A stretch of 42,516 nt of DNA from Bacteroidia bacterium. GTDB taxonomy: Bacteria; Bacteroidota; Bacteroidia; Cytophagales; Cyclobacteriaceae. The DNA is taken from assembly GCA_030426345.1 (NCBI GenBank), contig JAUHYU010000038.1:1-42516 (forward strand), read 5' to 3'. The translations under genes and the position numbers were made by a program. Position 1 is the stretch's first letter, and every line of letters starts with the position of its first letter. The notes beneath the pieces were generated by a model, which saw only the letters and a list, made by a program, of their open reading frames with translations, searched no databases and was not told where the DNA came from. Positions 8,578-16,672 of this stretch are shown here, one piece after another.

Positions 8578-9561
8578 TTAATAATAATTCAATTGTAGCT
8601 TAGCTGATTTCCATATTTTATCCTGATCATCAATAATAAGGCATTCTGTGTTTTTTAGTTGATTGATGAGAGACAGTCCACTTTCTACTCCCAATACAAA
8701 AACTGAGGTTGCTAGTGCATCAGAAAGCTCTGCATCGGGGGAAATTACGGTGACGCTCTGTATGCCTGTAACCGGGTATCCGGTTTTTGGGTTGATAATA
8801 TGCCCATATCTCTTTCCATGGATTAATACATACTTTTCATAATTACCAGAGGTGACGATGCTTTGGTTATGCACTGTAAGCCATGCGATATATTCTTTTT
8901 TCTTTGAAGGGTCTGCCACGCCTACTCTCCAGGGAGTTTCATCCTCTTGCTTTCCCCAAGCGATTAAATCACCACCAGCGTTGATCATTCCGTTGGTGAT
9001 CCCTATTTCTACCATGATTTTTTTTGCACTATTGGCCGCATAACCTTTGCCAATGGCACCAAAACCTATCTTCATCCCATGAGCTTTGAGCATTACGGTT
9101 TGTTCTGCCCGATTCAAGATGATATTTTGATATTTGATTTTTTGCACTGCTGCCGCAACTACAGAGGAGTCAGGGGGATTAATCGTTTTTCCGTCAAAAA
9201 ACCATACAGAATCCATAGAACTGAAGGAAATGTCAAATGCACCATCGGTCAACTTGGATACTTTTTTAGAGCGTTCGATAAGGTTGAAAAGTTCGAGAGA
9301 AATTTTTACTGGCTGGATTCCTGCATTGCGGTTTATTTTGCTGGTCTCGGAATTTGGGTTCCAAGAGGAAATTAGGTTTTCAATGCGCCTGATTTCCATG
9401 GTTGCAGCTTCTATGGATTTTGAGCGTATTTCTTCATTATCATGAATGGCCACCAATTCAAACCTAGATCCCATAAGGGAAATTACTTTTTGGCTGGTTT
9501 TGGTCTGTGCGAAAATTGAAGGTGCGCCTACCATCAAAATGAACAAAAAAAACTTGTTCAT
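8578..9561 (-). CDS. apbE: FAD:protein FMN transferase (ApbE)
   Basis: A 327-residue exported ApbE protein. The family transfers FMN from FAD to a Thr or Ser of target redox proteins outside the cytoplasm. Family motifs are clear: LTDGAFD, FGAIGKGYAAN, INAGGDL, TSGNYEKY, GKRYGHIINPKTGYP and the Mg-binding ELSDALATSVFVLG. A signal peptide ends in SIFAQ without a lipobox Cys, so the protein is probably periplasmic. Its ATG overlaps the stop of the upstream thioredoxin-like gene by four bases (ATGA), so the two are translationally coupled. No canonical flavinylated partner such as NqrC, RnfG or an FMN-bind protein is encoded in the window. Confidence 0.95.
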   Translation of the reverse strand: MNKFFLFILMVGAPSIFAQTKTSQKVISLMGSRFELVAIHDNEEIRSKSIEAATMEIRRIENLISSWNPNSETSKINRNAGIQPVKISLELFNLIERSKKVSKLTDGAFDISFSSMDSVWFFDGKTINPPDSSVVAAAVQKIKYQNIILNRAEQTVMLKAHGMKIGFGAIGKGYAANSAKKIMVEIGITNGMINAGGDLIAWGKQEDETPWRVGVADPSKKKEYIAWLTVHNQSIVTSGNYEKYVLIHGKRYGHIINPKTGYPVTGIQSVTVISPDAELSDALATSVFVLGVESGLSLINQLKNTECLIIDDQDKIWKSAKLQLNYY

Positions 9562-10046
9562 TTTTTAAGGACTCTCGAAATCATCGTTACGTATGTCTGT
9601 GGAGATACGTCGGTATAGCCCGTAAATCCGACCATTTTGTCGTTTTCGTCCAAGAAAACAAGTAATGGAAATACGCCATTGGGATTGTATTTTTGAGCTA
9701 GCTCTTCGTTTTGCACCTGCTTGTTTTTTGTGTGCTTGTTCTTTTTCATTTTAGGGAAGTCGAGCTTTACAGGCACGAAATTTCCTTTAGCATACATAGA
9801 AAACACCTCTGTTTCAATGATGTTTTTATTCAGTTGAATACATGGTTTACACCAATCAGACCCTGAAAAATATAACATCACAAATTTGTTGTCGGAGGCT
9901 GCTTCTTCTTTTGCAGATTGGAAATCGCTGCGCCAGTCAATGCTTGCGTTGCTAGCAGCACTTTGCGCTATCACGGTATTTTTGATGGAAAAAACCAGGA
10001 TTATGGTTGTCAGAAAAAGACAACCGAGGTGGAGTCGTATTTTCAT
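9558..10046 (-). CDS. Exported thioredoxin-like protein (CKPC)
   Basis: A 162-residue protein with an N-terminal signal peptide (hydrophobic segment ending near VIAQS) and one thioredoxin fold. The active site reads SDWCKPC in the stretch VMLYFSGSDWCKPCIQ, and the cis-Pro region is GVFPLLVFLDE. The order of motifs matches the Thioredoxin_7/DUF255-like periplasmic group. It is the first gene of the ApbE-DUF4266-DUF3570 cluster and overlaps apbE by four bases. Its likely task is to keep Cys residues of a partner reduced, with the Cys tail of the DUF4266 lipoprotein as an obvious candidate. Confidence 0.88.
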   Translation of the reverse strand: MKIRLHLGCLFLTTIILVFSIKNTVIAQSAASNASIDWRSDFQSAKEEAASDNKFVMLYFSGSDWCKPCIQLNKNIIETEVFSMYAKGNFVPVKLDFPKMKKNKHTKNKQVQNEELAQKYNPNGVFPLLVFLDENDKMVGFTGYTDVSPQTYVTMISRVLKK

Positions 10047-10112
10047 TTTATCAAAAGAATAAGACGTAAGCTAAGAAATTATCCACAAATTTACCTAATG
10101 GGTTATGCAGAT

Positions 10113-10700
10113 TTAAGAAAGCAGAACAAGAAAAACACCCAATAGAATAAAGATGACACCTGCCATATTCAAAAATATTTTTCTTTTATGATTTCCTATA
10201 AAATGAATGTTGTTTAAGATTAAAAAGAGACAAACACCACTTGCCAAAATAGATATGTACATCCATCTAAAATCATCCGAATGTTCGATGAAGAGGCCGT
10301 TTTCATAGCCAATTGTTATTCCAAAAATTAAGAATGATTTAAGTAGATGTTTGTTTGAAGATTTATTTACAAACAATAGTAATATGCCAATTGCTATGAT
10401 GCCTACATTGTTGATCATTGAAATAAAATGACCTCCATGCCAATTTAACCCTAGAGCTAGTCCAAAAAACAAAGCTGCGAAAAATCGCCAGTGGACTTGG
10501 AAAGTGTTGCTTTTTTGTGAATCGTGAGCGAGTAATCCAAGGCCGATGAAAGGTAGTAGTCTGGCGCAAATGAAAATAGGAAGGTAAGCTATGCCATACA
10601 TTTGCTCCATATGTTGATTGATGGTATGGGCAAAAGTAGGTGCAGAAACGAGTAAGGCCAGCAAAATTGCCATTATTTTGAAGCTATGATCTTTGAACAT
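10113..10700 (-). CDS. Small polytopic membrane protein, HupE/UreJ-like
   Basis: About 196 residues with an N-terminal signal-like segment (LLALLVSAPTFAH) and five or six further hydrophobic helices. His-containing loops (AHTINQHMEQ, NWHGGHFI) recall HupE/UreJ proteins, which are linked to nickel handling, but the match is weak. The reading frame extends upstream to 10847, but those 49 codons look like non-coding sequence, so ATG 10700 is preferred. The gene lies 66 bases upstream of the thioredoxin-apbE cluster on the same strand and could be its first member. Confidence 0.6.
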   Translation of the reverse strand: MFKDHSFKIMAILLALLVSAPTFAHTINQHMEQMYGIAYLPIFICARLLPFIGLGLLAHDSQKSNTFQVHWRFFAALFFGLALGLNWHGGHFISMINNVGIIAIGILLLFVNKSSNKHLLKSFLIFGITIGYENGLFIEHSDDFRWMYISILASGVCLFLILNNIHFIGNHKRKIFLNMAGVIFILLGVFLVLLS

Positions 10701-10780
10701 TGTGAGCGCACTTTTAAAAATTGTTGCAATATAAACTTCACAGCGAGAATGCTGTAGCCTGATAATTGAATATATTTTTT

Positions 10781-10803
10781 CACCCAATAAAATGTATTGG
10801 GTG
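10781..10803. promoter_or_regulatory. Inverted repeat between divergent genes
   Basis: CACCCAATA and TATTGGGTG form a perfect 9-bp inverted repeat around a 5-base centre. It lies in the gap between the HupE-like gene (minus) and the PKD lipoprotein gene (plus). Neither strand has a T-run directly after the stem, so it does not look like a terminator. An operator or an mRNA leader hairpin is more likely. Confidence 0.4.
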
Positions 10804-10868
10804 CGACTATTTTGTTTGGAATTAGATTGAAAATAAAAAAATATCAATAACTTAATGGTTCGGTTTTT

Positions 10869-11669
10869 ATGTTATACTTAAAATATGATTCTGTGAAAAA
10901 GTTATTTACAAATATTGTATCAGCATTTGTGGTGGGTTCGATGATCTTGATGGTTTCTTGTAGCGAAAGCACAGATCCGTTGCCTATTTCTAAAGCAGAC
11001 TTTAAAATTACATCGGTGGCTCATGAAATCAATGTGCCAGTGCAGTTTGAGAACTTGAGTTTAAATGCCTCGGCCTATGTTTGGGATTATGGCGACGGAA
11101 TGAAAGATTCGCTGGCAATAGATCCAGAGCATACCTATGATACACCTGGCTCGTACACTGTAAAAATGACCGCCTATACAGAAGATGGGCAGATGAGTGA
11201 GGCGATTAAAGATATTAGTGTTGGTAAAAGATATCTGACTGGCATGTATATTATCAATATTAATATGGAAGATGATGAAGGAAACCCTTGGGATGATGAT
11301 GGTTCAGGGCCTGATGTCTTATTTCAGTTCGGACCTGATGATGCCACTACTTTAGATGATTTGGTTTTCGTTTTGATTGATTCACTTAATGTAGGCCAAT
11401 TTGGAACCCCAATAGGGATATCTACTGATGATTTAGTTCCGGATGATTATGAATTGCAGAACAAGGATTTTTTCATATTATTGGAAGAGGTTGATACAGT
11501 GAATAACGAGGCTGTCTTTAACAATATGGCTAATATCGTATTTAACCCTGTAATCCCAGAAGATGATTTCATAACTGTTACCAAGCGCGAGGATGGATCA
11601 GGAGATATAGTTGTACCTTTTATTTCTATTCAGCAATACCAATGGCTGATTGATTTTGAGATCAGATAG
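10869..11669 (+). CDS. PKD-domain surface lipoprotein
   Basis: A 266-residue lipoprotein with a signal peptide and lipobox (LMVSC, Cys31). Residues about 40-120 form one PKD domain with its typical core: YVWDYGDG, then HTYDTPGSYTVKMTAYTEDG. The acidic C-terminal half (DDEGNPWDDDGSGPD and neighbours) resembles no domain I know. PKD domains are beta-sandwich spacers used in binding to proteins or glycans, so this is probably a surface adhesion or binding protein. It stands alone, divergent from the HupE-like gene, and ends at a strong terminator. Confidence 0.8.
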   Translation: MLYLKYDSVKKLFTNIVSAFVVGSMILMVSCSESTDPLPISKADFKITSVAHEINVPVQFENLSLNASAYVWDYGDGMKDSLAIDPEHTYDTPGSYTVKMTAYTEDGQMSEAIKDISVGKRYLTGMYIININMEDDEGNPWDDDGSGPDVLFQFGPDDATTLDDLVFVLIDSLNVGQFGTPIGISTDDLVPDDYELQNKDFFILLEEVDTVNNEAVFNNMANIVFNPVIPEDDFITVTKREDGSGDIVVPFISIQQYQWLIDFEIR

Positions 11670-11693
11670 CTTTAATATTTTTCACTGAAAGTT

Positions 11694-11720
11694 AAAAAGG
11701 GATCATTTGATCCCTTTTTT
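11694..11720 (+). terminator. Intrinsic terminator after PKD lipoprotein gene
   Basis: A stem of about ten to twelve base pairs (AAAAAGGGATCA with TGATCCCTTTTT) has a very short TT centre and runs into a T-tract. It lies 25 bases after the stop codon. It is A/T-flanked on both sides, so it may also stop transcription arriving from the right. Confidence 0.85.
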
Positions 11721-11801
11721 GTTTTGTGGTGTATGATTATTAAAGATGTTTCATTTGAATATTCTGCCTTTGGATGTTGTTGGTATATAGGTAGAAAAAG
11801 G

Positions 11802-11830
11802 CTCTAAAAACCATGAAAAATCCATGGATT
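11802..11830. repeat. Copy of dispersed CTAAAAATCCATGAA-like motif
   Basis: Two tandem versions of the motif (CTAAAAACCATGAA, then AAAAATCCATGGATT) lie just beyond the stop of the subtilisin gene at 11840. Related copies lie near 3886, 7023, 26361, 30403 and 34474. Confidence 0.5.
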
Positions 11831-11839
11831 GTTGAGTGA

Positions 11840-14800
11840 TTACTTCGAGATCACCACCTTCTTGACCATTTGTGTTCCACCCATTTTCACCATCATTTGA
11901 TAGACCCCGTTGGGTAGATGCTGTAGAGTCAACTGCTTTTCAAAGTGGATGTTGTCTTTGCTAAATTGAAACTCTTTCACATTTGCTCCAACCAGATTTA
12001 TCAACCGAACATCTACCAATCCTTTATAATCATTATTGAATTCCAAGGTCAGACCTCCGGTGGAAGGGTTTGGATAAAGAAAAAGATTTTTGCCGGCCAA
12101 CCCTTCTTCCAAAGAAGTGACTACAGTCGGCTCCGATCTGAAAAGACAATTGTTATCAGCCACTGTCACAAAGTAAGAACCAGGATTGGCGATTTCATAG
12201 ATTCTATCATCTGCTCCCTGAATGGGTGATCCGTTATAATACCATTGGTAATTTGGCGCAATGACCGATGAGGTGAGACGGGTGCCGTCGATATTGATAC
12301 TTGGCACACCAAGTCCACTTTCATAGTCAATGATCGTAATGGTTCGGGTAATTGTCTCGTCGAACTGTCCATTTTCAACATTGAAAACAACATCATAGTC
12401 TCCTTCGAATCGATAGCTATGGAATGGGTTTTGTGAATTGGAACTATTTTCTGTTGGGAATTGCAGATTGCCAAAACTCCAGTTCCAGGAGATAGGTGAT
12501 CCTGTACTCGTGTCGATGAATCTCGTCTCACCAAGAGCGCAAGGATACATCACGTCAAAGGAAGGGAAGAGTGCATTGCTGCAATCCAATTCAACCCATC
12601 CGGTGCTGTTGGCATTCAAGTTGCTATTATCTCCAGTGAGAAAACTTGTCCTCCCGCTCACTCCTACATTGACGATGTCAAGGTAGTCAAAGCAAAATCT
12701 GATATTGTTGTCGTCAGCAAATAAGTTGGCATTGCCAGAACCTGACGAATGGATTTCGATGAGATTATTTACACTTCCGGATGCTTCAAAGGATTTCTTT
12801 ATCGTTTGCGTGGAGTTATCCATTAAGGTAAGAGAGCTAACATCACTTAATCGAATACTATCTACAACATTGCTTCCAGAGAGGGTCAAATTCCCATTGA
12901 TATTCAGTTTATTAAAGTTGTTATTTCCATTAATGGTCAGGTTGACGCCTTCGACTATGATGTTATGAAAATCAGAATTATTTCCAGTCATGGATTTTGG
13001 GGTGTTTCCAGTGCTATTGGAAAACCTGATGATCGAGTTGTCAAATAGCACATTGGATGCAGACGATACATCTAGATTGTTGATGTCTGCTATCGTGGAC
13101 CCAGAAAAATCAATGATATTGGCATCTGTTGCCGTGATTTGTATGCTGGGGACGGATATCTGTTTATTTGCTGCATAAAGCGAACTGTTCTCAATTTTAA
13201 GGTTTTTTGAAGTGAAATTATTGCTAAAATTCCATGAGCCATTTACAGATATAAATTCCAGATCCACATTGTTAAAAGCGGATTCTGAAGCACGAATTTC
13301 GTTGTTTTTGGAAATTATGCCACGAAAAGAAAGCTTACCATTATCAAAAAATATTTGATTGTTTTCATCATGTATTGACCCGTTAATATTGAGTGTAAAT
13401 GAAGCTAGATTTAAATTGCATGTATTGCCAGTATAGTAATTAATGTTGTAACAGTTTGCATTGGTATTCAGATTGATGGTATTTGACGGTGATGAAAAAG
13501 AATTGTTGTCAAAAATAACAGGGTTGTTGATACTGGGAACTGCATTGGCAACATTTCCACCGCTGCTCAATGACCAGTTTACCGGGTTGTTCCAATTACC
13601 CGACCCACCAATCCAATAAAACTTGGTAAGGTTCAAATCTGTAGAAGCAGTCGAAACAATTAGTGAAAAATCCTGGCTTCCGTTGCGCAGCGCATTTTTG
13701 TGCTTGATCACAACAGTATATTCACCTGGGGTAGGAGCAGCTATTTCAATTTTTTCTACATTATCCCTAAAGTTATCACCATAGGTTGCTCCTTTGTCGG
13801 GCTGAGAAGGGTCCAAAATCCATGGAAGGTAAGGAGCATCGTTTTCATCATATATCCTCATATCCAGATCATTTACCAACATCAGAGTAGAGGGGTTTAG
13901 GCTGATTGGTGCAGGAGTTCCAGGTACATCTGTCCAGCATATGGTGGCAACTAATGGTTGAGATCCATCCGAATTGACTTTGAAGACAATAGAATCATTT
14001 TCTTCAAGAGTTAGTTCTTCAATTAAATTATTGACACCATCATTGCGTGTCATCATGTTGGCCGCTTTATCAACCGCCAATAATCCCCATCCATACTCAT
14101 AATCAGGACCAGCGTTTTTGCCGGCTTCATTTGCCGTATGGATTACGAGCCCTTTTAAGGTCGCTGACTTCATATAGCGGCCAGCATATATTTGAGAATG
14201 ATATTCCTGTAACAAAGCCATGCTTCCGGTTGCGTTTGGTGCCGACATCGAAGTTCCAGATTGAAGGCCATACACATCGACTCCTCCTGAGAGTGTGGAA
14301 AATACATCTACCCCGATAGCAACAATATCCGGTTTTATTCTTCCATCATCGGTTGGTCCCCAGCTGCTAAATTCACCCATTACAACATCTTCGGGTTCGG
14401 AATATTCACTGGTAAGGTGTGCTACTGCCCCAATGGTGATGATGTTTTTTGAGACGCTTTTAGGACTCAAACAGTCATACGGGCCATCAGGAGGTCGAGT
14501 GCCATCCCCAGCATCTGTCCGGTCGTTTCCGGCGGATTTCACAATAGTATAATACGGAGCATTGAAGGCGATGTCGTCCCAAACCCTGCTGTTCGCAGCA
14601 TCGTAGTATCCAAATTTGTAATCTTCCACATTGCTTACCGAAGGGTCACCAAACCATTGCCAGCCTGTACCACCAGTAGCTACATCCCAACCCGTACGCA
14701 AGCCATATGAATGATTGGAAATTATTAAACCATCAGCGGCTTCATTGGCCATTTCTGAATTGTCGTTGCTAAAGTCATAGGCAAACATGTGCGCTTCGTA

Positions 14801-15322
14801 AGCCATTCCTTTTGCCTGAGGATTGATTCCGGCTGCCAATATAGTTCCGGCCACATGGGTGCCATGGTCATCAAAAGGTATATTGTCTTTAATCTCAACA
14901 CGATTGCCAAACTCCTGATGTTCTACATTTGTCGATCCAGCATCCCAAACTCCAATCAACATACTTTTTCCGGTGAGGTTCAGAGACAGTTGAGCACGAG
15001 GCCTCAATTTGACAGTACCTACATTTTCAGCAGCCTTTTGATTATATGTTTTGTAATATTCAGGGATTCCTGAAGGTAAAATGCGAATCAGTTTTAAAGT
15101 GGTGCCATTGTCCAATACTTGGCGAACTGGTATATCTCGTTCAAAAGCGTACGTTTCTGCAGATTGCTCATATTCTTGATATATCTTATCTAACTCTAGG
15201 GACAGAGTCTTTAAGTAAGCCGAATTCGTTTTGGATTTCCATGACTGCGCTTGGGAGATAAGCACAGTCGCAGACAAAACAAGACTTAGCATATATTTTA
15301 CTACCAATATTTTTCGATTCAT
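11840..15322 (-). CDS. Secreted subtilisin-family (S8) protease with T9SS sorting domain
   Basis: About 1160 residues. After a signal peptide (ending LISQAQ) comes an S8 peptidase domain. The catalytic triad is Asp127 (LIGVWDAGS), His153 (DDHGTHVAGT) and Ser358 (SGTSMSAPNATG). A beta-rich domain follows (about 430-570). Then comes a long Asn/Ser-rich section starting FYWIGGSGNWNNPVNWS that looks like a repetitive beta-helix. A PKD-like domain (near 940-1030) and a type IX secretion C-terminal domain (LFLYPNPSTGGLTLEF ... GVYQMMVKMGG) complete the protein. It should be delivered to the cell surface or secreted. ATG 15322 was chosen over an in-frame GTG at 15331. It is the last gene of the SusC-SusD operon, which implies that its peptide products are taken up by the SusCD pair. 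Confidence 0.92.
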   Translation of the reverse strand: MNRKILVVKYMLSLVLSATVLISQAQSWKSKTNSAYLKTLSLELDKIYQEYEQSAETYAFERDIPVRQVLDNGTTLKLIRILPSGIPEYYKTYNQKAAENVGTVKLRPRAQLSLNLTGKSMLIGVWDAGSTNVEHQEFGNRVEIKDNIPFDDHGTHVAGTILAAGINPQAKGMAYEAHMFAYDFSNDNSEMANEAADGLIISNHSYGLRTGWDVATGGTGWQWFGDPSVSNVEDYKFGYYDAANSRVWDDIAFNAPYYTIVKSAGNDRTDAGDGTRPPDGPYDCLSPKSVSKNIITIGAVAHLTSEYSEPEDVVMGEFSSWGPTDDGRIKPDIVAIGVDVFSTLSGGVDVYGLQSGTSMSAPNATGSMALLQEYHSQIYAGRYMKSATLKGLVIHTANEAGKNAGPDYEYGWGLLAVDKAANMMTRNDGVNNLIEELTLEENDSIVFKVNSDGSQPLVATICWTDVPGTPAPISLNPSTLMLVNDLDMRIYDENDAPYLPWILDPSQPDKGATYGDNFRDNVEKIEIAAPTPGEYTVVIKHKNALRNGSQDFSLIVSTASTDLNLTKFYWIGGSGNWNNPVNWSLSSGGNVANAVPSINNPVIFDNNSFSSPSNTINLNTNANCYNINYYTGNTCNLNLASFTLNINGSIHDENNQIFFDNGKLSFRGIISKNNEIRASESAFNNVDLEFISVNGSWNFSNNFTSKNLKIENSSLYAANKQISVPSIQITATDANIIDFSGSTIADINNLDVSSASNVLFDNSIIRFSNSTGNTPKSMTGNNSDFHNIIVEGVNLTINGNNNFNKLNINGNLTLSGSNVVDSIRLSDVSSLTLMDNSTQTIKKSFEASGSVNNLIEIHSSGSGNANLFADDNNIRFCFDYLDIVNVGVSGRTSFLTGDNSNLNANSTGWVELDCSNALFPSFDVMYPCALGETRFIDTSTGSPISWNWSFGNLQFPTENSSNSQNPFHSYRFEGDYDVVFNVENGQFDETITRTITIIDYESGLGVPSINIDGTRLTSSVIAPNYQWYYNGSPIQGADDRIYEIANPGSYFVTVADNNCLFRSEPTVVTSLEEGLAGKNLFLYPNPSTGGLTLEFNNDYKGLVDVRLINLVGANVKEFQFSKDNIHFEKQLTLQHLPNGVYQMMVKMGGTQMVKKVVISK

Positions 15323-15330
15323 CTTCGCCA

Positions 15331-15834
15331 CTAATTTACTGGTTTATAAACCCACTGTGCTACACCGGGAAACTCCCAGAAAGTCTTGTCGTTAATTGGA
15401 AGCACCAAAGTATCTCTAAATCCATAAACCAAGGAATCTTCAGTAAGCACTGCAAGGAGGTAGGGATCTCCACCGCCAATAAATAAACTTGCATTGGCAT
15501 TTATAATATCCCACCCGGTACGGAACAAAGGATCTTCTGCATCAGGGTCACATTTTTGATCACCATTAGAAACTTGTAATTGCTTTCCTTCACGAATGAA
15601 GGTATAGATATCATCCTGTTCGCACGGATTTATACCATATATTTGATTGGCATCAATCTCACCTTGTTCTTCATCTTCAAAAATATAAGTAAAGGAAACC
15701 TGTTGCCACGATTTGCTCTCCTCACCAGTCAATAGTTTAGAATAAGTAGCCGGGTTAATTTCAACATTCTCTTTACAGGCTAATAGCAAAGCCATAGAAA
15801 TAATAATCCAATATGTATTATGTGCTATTTTCAT
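15331..15834 (-). CDS. Small lipoprotein, lipocalin-like
   Basis: A 167-residue lipoprotein with lipobox LLLAC (Cys20). The mature part begins with SKLLTGEESKSWQQVSFTY, similar to the opening of lipocalin-like lipoproteins common in SusCD operons, and continues with alternating beta-strands. It contains a Cys pair (INPCEQDD and DQKCDPDAED). The gene overlaps the upstream Calx-beta gene by four bases and is followed closely by the subtilisin gene. A role as an accessory surface binder for the SusCD complex is inferred from position. Confidence 0.75.
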   Translation of the reverse strand: MKIAHNTYWIIISMALLLACKENVEINPATYSKLLTGEESKSWQQVSFTYIFEDEEQGEIDANQIYGINPCEQDDIYTFIREGKQLQVSNGDQKCDPDAEDPLFRTGWDIINANASLFIGGGDPYLLAVLTEDSLVYGFRDTLVLPINDKTFWEFPGVAQWVYKPVN

Positions 15835-16661
15835 TCCTGTCTTTTTTTTGCCTGAACTGTACGAATCGTGGGGCCGGCATAATCATATGAATATGAGAAA
15901 TTGATAATTTCTACTTCTGAGTCGAATGAGCCCATACCTTCTGATCGAGTACCACCAAGTTGATTAGATCCTGCCAAGAGTTGCTCTGGTATTTCAAATT
16001 CTCCACCACACAAATTTAGGTTGGCAAAGGCAAATAATGTTGTATCAAGGCCAGTATAGCCCACCATGTAAATCCTGTTATTGGAGTTCCAATCTACGAC
16101 TACGTCGACATCATAAATAAACTCTCCATCATTTTGGTTAAATTCCCAAGTTCCTTCAAATTTACGCAGGTCAACTAGACAATCATCATCTTTGATGGTT
16201 ACGGTATGGAAACGGCCATTTATTCCGGTTTCTCCAAAACCTGCCTCTAGCCCATTATTTACAGATATAATCGTGAATTTTATTGTTTTGTCACCTGTGG
16301 ATTCCCCATTGTTTATTGGGAAATATCTGATTTCCCCAAGATGCTCTCCCACGGGAATCAATACACGTTTGTTCTCTCCATTTTCCAATACATAATCCAC
16401 ATTTTCCACGGCTGTGCCGCTGACTTCATATTCAATGGAAGTAGTGCTGGTAGGTGATGGTGCGGCAACATGTAATTCAATTACTACCGGCTCATTCAAA
16501 TTAAGGTCGATAGGGTCTTTGTAATTTTCCAAAATCTCACTTGTGGCCTCTGTAAATCTAGCATGATACGGCCCTTCGAAAATGATATCTTCTCGCTCCT
16601 TGCAGGAGTGCAATACTGCAAAAAGTATTATTATGAATATTTTATATATACTTCCTTTCAT
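15831..16661 (-). CDS. Calx-beta-like surface lipoprotein
   Basis: A 276-residue lipoprotein (lipobox VLHSC, Cys20). Residues about 45-155 match a Calx-beta domain: strands around YEVSGTAVENVDYVLENG, GDKTIKFTI and a final VTIKDDDC. The C-terminal half begins LRKFEGTWEFNQ and resembles a lipocalin-like beta domain. It lies 11 bases after SusD and overlaps the next gene by four bases. In such operons lipoproteins in this position are often SusE/F-type surface binding proteins, so ligand capture is likely. The specificity is not visible. Confidence 0.78.
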   Translation of the reverse strand: MKGSIYKIFIIILFAVLHSCKEREDIIFEGPYHARFTEATSEILENYKDPIDLNLNEPVVIELHVAAPSPTSTTSIEYEVSGTAVENVDYVLENGENKRVLIPVGEHLGEIRYFPINNGESTGDKTIKFTIISVNNGLEAGFGETGINGRFHTVTIKDDDCLVDLRKFEGTWEFNQNDGEFIYDVDVVVDWNSNNRIYMVGYTGLDTTLFAFANLNLCGGEFEIPEQLLAGSNQLGGTRSEGMGSFDSEVEIINFSYSYDYAGPTIRTVQAKKRQE

Positions 16662-16672
16662 AAGGATATCAT

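Noticed and set aside
10701-10847. N-terminal extension of the HupE-like frame
   Set aside because: The extra 49 residues look like translated intergenic sequence and place a signal peptide in mid-protein; ATG 10700 gives a normal signal peptide.
12438-14552. Several plus-strand frames opposite the subtilisin gene
   Set aside because: They are shadows of the Asn/Ser-rich and catalytic coding sequence on the other strand, with no motifs of their own.
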